10,127 bases of DNA from J088 sp003695505 [NCBI: Candidatus Dadabacteria bacterium] (GTDB lineage: Bacteria; J088). The stretch's first letter is position 1. Each line of letters begins with the position of its first letter. The stretch lies in the NCBI GenBank assembly GCA_003695505.1, contig RFIY01000014.1, positions 1 through 10,127 of the forward strand, written 5' to 3'. Position numbers and translations under genes: made by a program. This document shows, in pieces, positions 7,051-10,127 of the stretch. Under the pieces are notes generated by a model. That model saw only the letters and a list, made by a program, of their open reading frames with translations. It was not told the DNA's origin and searched no databases.

Positions 7051-8085
7051 TCATGCCGTCTCGGCGACCTCCGCCAGCGGTTCAGCCGGAATCAGCCCGG
7101 CGTGTTCGCGAATCTTTCGGTCCAGGTCCTGCAAGACTTCGGGGTGTTCTTCGAGCCAGACGACGACATTGTCGCGGCCCTGGCCCAGGCGCTCGCCGTT
7201 GTAGCTGTACCAGCTCCCCGACTTCTCGACGAGATCCATCTCGGCCGCCAGGTCGAGCACATCGCCGGCGTAGTTGACGCCTTTGCCATAGGTGATGTCG
7301 AACTCGCACTGCCGGAACGGCGGCGCGACCTTGTTTTTGACGACCTTGACACGGGTCCGGTTGCCGACGACCTCGTCGCCCTTCTTGATCGCGCCGATGC
7401 GCCGGATGTCGAGGCGGACGCTGCTGTAAAACTTGAGCGCATTCCCGCCGGTCGTCGTTTCGGGGCTGCCGAACATCACGCCGATCTTCATGCGGATCTG
7501 ATTGATGAAGATGATCGTCGCACCGGTCTTGGACACGGCCGCTGTCAGCTTGCGGAGCGCCTGGCTCATCAGCCGCGCCTGCAGACCGACATGCGAGTCA
7601 CCCATCTCGCCCTCGATTTCGGCGCGCGGCGTCAGCGCCGCGACCGAATCGATCACGACCAGGTCGATCACCTCACTACGCACGAGATGCTCGGTGATCT
7701 CGAGCGCTTCCTCGCCGGTGTTCGGCTGGCTGACGATCAGGTCTTCGGTATTGACGCCGAGCTTGCGGGCATAGGTCACATCCAGCGCGTGTTCGGCGTC
7801 GACAAAGGCGGCCACGCCCCCGTCGCGCTGCACCGAGGCGACCGCCTGCAATGCCAGCGTCGTCTTGCCGCTCGACTCGGGCCCATAGATTTCGATGACA
7901 CGTCCGCGCGGGAAACCGCCGACGCCAAGCGCGATGTCGAGCGACAGGCTGCCCGTCGAAATCGTCGGAACGGCCTCGGCCTCGACGTCACCGAGACGCA
8001 TGATCGCACCCTTGCCGAACTGTTTTTCGATCGCCGCGAGTGTCTGATCGATTGCCTTCTTCTTGCTTGCATCCATGGTCGCCAT
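7051..8085 (-). CDS. recA: Recombinase RecA
   Basis: RecA polymerises on single-stranded DNA, drives homologous recombination and stimulates LexA self-cleavage. The protein has 344 residues, a usual length. The Walker [10 protein letters not shown] is at 68-76, Walker B DLVVID at 141-146, and ALRKLTAA, part of the classic RecA signature region, at 176-183. Loop L2 starts [19 protein letters not shown] at 202. The start at 8085 has AGGA and GGAG 6 and 11 bases upstream. A second ATG three codons in has a poorer context. The C-terminus is short and only mildly acidic. recA leads the recA-pilT unit, and the gap of 86 bp to the upstream gene holds a -10-like box. Confidence 0.98.
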   Translation of the reverse strand: MATMDASKKKAIDQTLAAIEKQFGKGAIMRLGDVEAEAVPTISTGSLSLDIALGVGGFPRGRVIEIYGPESSGKTTLALQAVASVQRDGGVAAFVDAEHALDVTYARKLGVNTEDLIVSQPNTGEEALEITEHLVRSEVIDLVVIDSVAALTPRAEIEGEMGDSHVGLQARLMSQALRKLTAAVSKTGATIIFINQIRMKIGVMFGSPETTTGGNALKFYSSVRLDIRRIGAIKKGDEVVGNRTRVKVVKNKVAPPFRQCEFDITYGKGVNYAGDVLDLAAEMDLVEKSGSWYSYNGERLGQGRDNVVVWLEEHPEVLQDLDRKIREHAGLIPAEPLAEVAETA

Positions 8086-8127
8086 GCCCGTTCCTGCTCC
8101 TTCTTCTCCGGGTCCCGCTCGCGTGTT

Positions 8128-8133
8128 ATTTTA
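8128..8133 (-). promoter_or_regulatory. Possible recA -10 element
   Basis: The minus strand reads TAAAAT (5/6 to TATAAT) with initiation expected near 8121, about 35 nt before the recA ATG. No -35 match is seen at 16-18 bp. Just upstream, 8150-8140 reads ACGTCCGTTCA, which resembles the right part of the Myxococcus LexA box. Confidence 0.4.
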
Positions 8134-8171
8134 GCAGGTTGAACGGACGTCGCCGCGCCATCGATTCACCG

Positions 8172-8768
8172 CTACTCCGCACGGCAAAGCACGAACCAGT
8201 TGGGCAGCCATTCGCCGGCGCGCGAGGCCCGCCCGATCGTCACATGCGTGCTGACACGTCGCATGTAATCGCGCGTCCCGTTGTAGATCCAGCGGCTCAG
8301 CCGCCTGTTGTTGGGAATATAACGCGGCCATTCGGGCACCTTGCCCTCGGGCTCCAGCGTGTAGTCGATCACGACACCCGCGTCATCCAGCTCCTCGGCC
8401 GTCGTCTCGCGGGCCACGAAATAGCCGGGGCCGGTCAGCACGCGCAGTTTCTGCTCGTTGTAGCCCCAGAGCAGATTGTCGGCGACCTCGGGCTGCGCGC
8501 GACAGAAGCGCTTCTGGAAACGGCTGAACAGTGGCAGCGAATTGCGTCCCCAGTGGATGACCTCGGTCAGCGGCGGCACGCCGTCGGGCACGAAATCGGT
8601 CAGCGACAGGCGCGGCGCATCTGCGGCCGCTTCCCAAAGCTGTTGCTGCATCTTTGCATTGATCGACACCGCGGCGTCGATGCGTGACTGCGGCGGCAAC
8701 TGGTCGAGCCAGGCCGACAGGCCGTTCAGATCGCAGCGATCCTCTTGCAGAAAATCCTGTAGGGACAT
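8172..8768 (-). CDS. Conserved-looking protein of unknown function
   Basis: I do not recognise a named domain. The protein is soluble, 198 residues, without signal peptide or membrane helix. It opens MSLQDFLQEDRCDLNGLSAW. Segments that look conserved are LLWGYNEQKLRVLTGPGYFV (99-118), VVIDYTLEP (132-140), YIPNNRRLSRWIYNG (150-164) and RVSTHVTIGRA (171-181), ending WFVLCR. The middle resembles a mixed alpha/beta domain rich in aromatic residues. The start at 8768 is fixed by AAGGAG eight bases ahead. A longer reading to 9095 exists but would run through the divergent promoter region. It lies 86 bp upstream of recA on the same strand and is divergent from the CBS gene. Confidence 0.85.
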   Translation of the reverse strand: MSLQDFLQEDRCDLNGLSAWLDQLPPQSRIDAAVSINAKMQQQLWEAAADAPRLSLTDFVPDGVPPLTEVIHWGRNSLPLFSRFQKRFCRAQPEVADNLLWGYNEQKLRVLTGPGYFVARETTAEELDDAGVVIDYTLEPEGKVPEWPRYIPNNRRLSRWIYNGTRDYMRRVSTHVTIGRASRAGEWLPNWFVLCRAE

Positions 8769-8776
8769 ATGAGGGA

Positions 8777-8782
8777 CTCCTT
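8777..8782 (-). promoter_or_regulatory. Ribosome binding site fixing the start at 8768
   Basis: The minus strand reads AAGGAG, eight bases before the ATG. It rejects the longer in-frame reading that reaches 9095. Confidence 0.75.
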
Positions 8783-8806
8783 GAATATCGGGCGTTGTCT
8801 CATCAT

Positions 8807-8839
8807 CCGTGCGCGACGGCGAACCGGCGCAGCGCACGG
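8807..8839 (-). repeat. Stem-loop in the leader of the unknown gene
   Basis: CCGTGCGC and GCGCACGG are perfect 8-bp arms 17 bases apart. On the minus strand the interior can add CGG-TTCG-CCG, giving a long bulged hairpin with a UUCG loop. No T-run follows, so it is not a normal terminator. It ends about 38 bp upstream of the start codon and may be a structured leader element. Confidence 0.45.
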
Positions 8840-8876
8840 GCTTTCCCCCACAGGGTAGCAGCACGCCGCGCCGCGT

Positions 8877-8918
8877 GATCGCAACCGCTGAACCGCAGCA
8901 GAACAGCCGGTTGCGGTC
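8877..8918. promoter_or_regulatory. Operator-like dyad with internal GAAC-N7-GAAC
   Basis: The arms GATCGCAACCG and CGGTTGCGGTC match at 10 of 11 positions, with centres about 31 bp apart, near three helical turns. The right arm overlaps the -35 at 8911-8916. Between the arms at 8890-8904 is GAAC-N7-GAAC, the exact layout of the LexA box known from Alphaproteobacteria, although this genome does not look alphaproteobacterial. An operator is plausible; the regulator is unknown. Confidence 0.4.
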
Positions 8919-8939
8919 GGCGCGCCAAAGCGGTAGAAT
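8911..8939 (+). promoter_or_regulatory. Sigma70-like promoter upstream of the CBS gene
   Basis: TTGCGG at 8911-8916 and TAGAAT at 8934-8939 are separated by 17 bp. The -10 matches 5/6 and the -35 matches 3/6, helped by the ideal spacing. Initiation would be near 8946, giving a leader of almost 200 nt before the CBS gene and about 48 nt before the small ORF at 8994. Confidence 0.5.
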
Positions 8940-8955
8940 TAAGCCCCGCCCGATA

Positions 8956-8968
8956 TGAATGTCATTCA
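8956..8968. repeat. 13-bp palindrome just after the promoter
   Basis: TGAATG-T-CATTCA is a perfect inverted repeat with a one-base centre, about 10-22 bp downstream of the predicted transcription start. A repressor operator is the natural reading. The one-base centre argues against a full-length RNA hairpin. Confidence 0.45.
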
Positions 8969-8992
8969 GGTGCGGGCGACCCAGGGAGGTGC

Positions 8993-9041
8993 CATGCCCG
9001 GAGTGGCCGCAACATCGCCGCCAGAAACGATCCCGGGCATG
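8993..9041 (+). repeat. Stem-loop covering the small-ORF start codon
   Basis: CATGCCCGG (8993-9001) and CCGGGCATG (9033-9041) are perfect 9-bp arms with a 31-base loop. The left arm contains the ATG of the small ORF and begins four bases after GGAGG. Folding in the mRNA would mask initiation, so it could act as a translational switch for the small ORF. Confidence 0.4.
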
Positions 9042-9077
9042 CCTGTACACACGACAACCCACTCCCACCCCCCGTAG
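8994..9077 (+). CDS. Possible 27-residue small protein or leader peptide
   Basis: The ORF starts at an ATG preceded by AGGGAGG and four bases, one of the best ribosome binding sites in the window, and ends at TAG. The peptide is rich in Pro, Thr and His, with a C-terminus HTTTHSHPP. It has no membrane helix or signal peptide. An in-frame ATG at 8955 would extend it to 40 residues but lies in the 13-bp palindrome and lacks a ribosome binding site. It lies 65 bp before the CBS gene on the same transcript, which fits an upstream regulatory ORF. Chance is not excluded: 28 codons is short. Confidence 0.3.
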   Translation: MPGVAATSPPETIPGMPVHTTTHSHPP

Positions 9078-9142
9078 CACCACCGCCGTGTCCACGACGC
9101 AGATCCGTTTTTCTGTTCACGTAACCACAGGGAGGTGCACAC

Positions 9143-9685
9143 GTGTCCATACCATTCGAAGATTTTCTCAGCGAAAACGAAGACGAGTACGACCGCTGGC
9201 TTCACCAGGCGGAATCTCGTTTTGACGACGATCTGTACGAAGCGCGCATTGCCGACGCCCCGTTCGCGGATCCATGGCTGATCCCCGCCGAGGCCACGGT
9301 CGCCGATGCAGTAAAAATGATGCAGAAGGTACGCAACGGCTATCTGCTCGTCGGCGACCTGAGCGATCTGCAGGGTGTCCTGAGTGAGCGCGACATCCTG
9401 CACAAGGCATTGGCGAGCGGCCGCGCGCTCGACGACCTGCGCGTCCGCGACCTGATGACCGCCAATCCGGAAACGATCGGGCTGCAGGATCGCATCGTCA
9501 CCGCAATCCGCAAGATGGCCGAGGGGCGTTTCCGTCGCCTGCCGATCATCGACGCGACCGGCACGGTCTGCGGCGTGCTGAGCGTGCGCAACGTACTGCG
9601 CTATCTCAGCGAATACTTCCAGGACGAGATCCTCAACGCGCCTCCGGAAGGCACGCGGATCCGCCCCGATCTGTATTCGGGGTAG
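9143..9685 (+). CDS. CBS domain-pair protein
   Basis: This is a stand-alone Bateman module of 180 residues. Such proteins usually bind adenosine nucleotides or S-adenosylmethionine and regulate a partner. The first CBS motif spans about residues 42-95, with ATVADAVKMMQKVRNGYLLV and LQGVLSERDILHKAL. The second spans about 100-158, with VRDLMTANPETIGLQD, RFRRLPIID and GVLSVRNVLRYL. An acidic N-terminal extension of about 40 residues (ENEDEYDRW) precedes them. The start is GTG, with GGGAGG seven bases before it. No promoter is evident in the 65 bp directly upstream, so transcription probably comes from 8911-8939. The ligand and partner are unknown. Confidence 0.9.
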   Translation: MSIPFEDFLSENEDEYDRWLHQAESRFDDDLYEARIADAPFADPWLIPAEATVADAVKMMQKVRNGYLLVGDLSDLQGVLSERDILHKALASGRALDDLRVRDLMTANPETIGLQDRIVTAIRKMAEGRFRRLPIIDATGTVCGVLSVRNVLRYLSEYFQDEILNAPPEGTRIRPDLYSG

Positions 9686-10127
9686 GCGCCAGGTCGACCA
9701 GCTCGAAGGCCGCGCGTCGCGACGGTTCGGCGCAGCCGCGCCCGCCCTGGTCGGGCAGAGCCCGGCGCTGGGTCAACCGCCAGCGCAAATGCGCCAGTCC
9801 GGCCCCGAGCGCCAGTCCCGTCCCGGCACCGGCCCCGGTTCCCACCACGACCAGCAACGCACCGACAGCGTTCCGGGTCAGCGCCTTGTCGACACAGGCT
9901 TCGTCATCAACGGGGCAATCCCGTCTGGCACGCATCCTGTCCGAATAAATCCAGACCGCCGGCACGAAGGCGGCCAGTCCGCCGACGATCGCGCCGATCC
10001 GTGTACCTCGCTTCAGTACATCCTCGCGACCGGGCGTAGATCGCGCGTGCGTACCCGCCGGCACGCGGGACCGCAATGCCGCGGGCGCCCATTCGCCAAA
10101 CCCGACGTCCACCGTATACGCAGCGCC
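9633..10127 (-). CDS. Unknown membrane protein, 5' end outside the window
   Basis: The frame is open from the right edge to a TGA at 9633. Two hydrophobic segments are visible: IGAIVGGLAAFVPAVWIY and a glycine-zipper-like NAVGALLVVVGTGAGAGTGLALG. Between them is a short polar stretch with two cysteines (DCPVDDEACVD). Basic residues flank both. A GTG at 10112 would give 159 residues, but the frame continues upstream of it without a stop, so the true start is probably beyond the window. I do not recognise the family. The last 53 bp overlap the CBS gene antisense. The hydrophilic tail after the second helix is the least certain part. Confidence 0.55.
   Translation of the reverse strand, partial: GAAYTVDVGFGEWAPAALRSRVPAGTHARSTPGREDVLKRGTRIGAIVGGLAAFVPAVWIYSDRMRARRDCPVDDEACVDKALTRNAVGALLVVVGTGAGAGTGLALGAGLAHLRWRLTQRRALPDQGGRGCAEPSRRAAFELVDLAPTPNTDRGGSACLPEAR

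Noticed and set aside
7102-8142. 346-codon plus-strand frame opposite recA
   Set aside because: Mirror frame of recA; it would also run through the recA leader and promoter.
8769-9095. N-terminal extension of the unknown gene to 9095
   Set aside because: A good ribosome binding site fixes the start at 8768; the extension would read through the divergent promoter and looks non-protein-like (Arg, Gly and Cys rich).

Overview
The window is GC-rich bacterial chromosome carrying mostly core genes. The protein types and layout point to the former Deltaproteobacteria, with Myxococcota or a close relative the best guess. The F1Fo genes run b', b, delta, alpha, gamma without the a and c subunit genes in front. 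The b subunit has a cleavable-looking signal peptide, and PilT and RecA are of the type seen in that group. This placement is an inference from gene content, not a phylogeny.

Positions 1-3574 (minus strand) hold the peripheral-stalk and F1 part of an ATP synthase operon: atpF', atpF, atpH, atpA and the first 170 codons of atpG, which runs off the left edge. Every junction overlaps by 1 or 4 bases, so translation is probably coupled. Upstream lies a gene-free stretch (3575-3960) with an extended -10 promoter on the minus strand and two inverted repeats inside a predicted leader of about 230 nt. A Nif3/YbgI-type dinuclear-metal protein (3961-4704, minus) comes next. It is divergent from an atypical NAD(P)-binding epimerase-like protein (4757-5683, plus). 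The two share a perfectly palindromic -10 element, TACAAT-C-ATTGTA.

Positions 5794-8133 hold recA followed after 22 bp by pilT (minus), with a -10-like element before recA and a probable intrinsic terminator after pilT. Further right is a conserved-looking protein of unknown function (8172-8768, minus), divergent from a CBS-domain-pair protein (9143-9685, plus). At the right edge is an unrecognised membrane protein (9633-10127, minus, open at its 5' end), whose 3' end overlaps the CBS gene antisense by 53 bp.

The most interesting part is the 374-bp divergent intergenic region 8769-9142. It contains a sigma70-like promoter, a dyad overlapping its -35 that encloses GAAC-N7-GAAC, a 13-bp palindrome near the predicted transcription start, and a 27-codon ORF with a strong ribosome binding site and its start codon inside a 9-bp stem. 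An exact 11-bp repeat of that ribosome binding site lies before the CBS gene. This looks like a regulated leader. I found no CRISPR array, insertion sequence, tRNA or rRNA.
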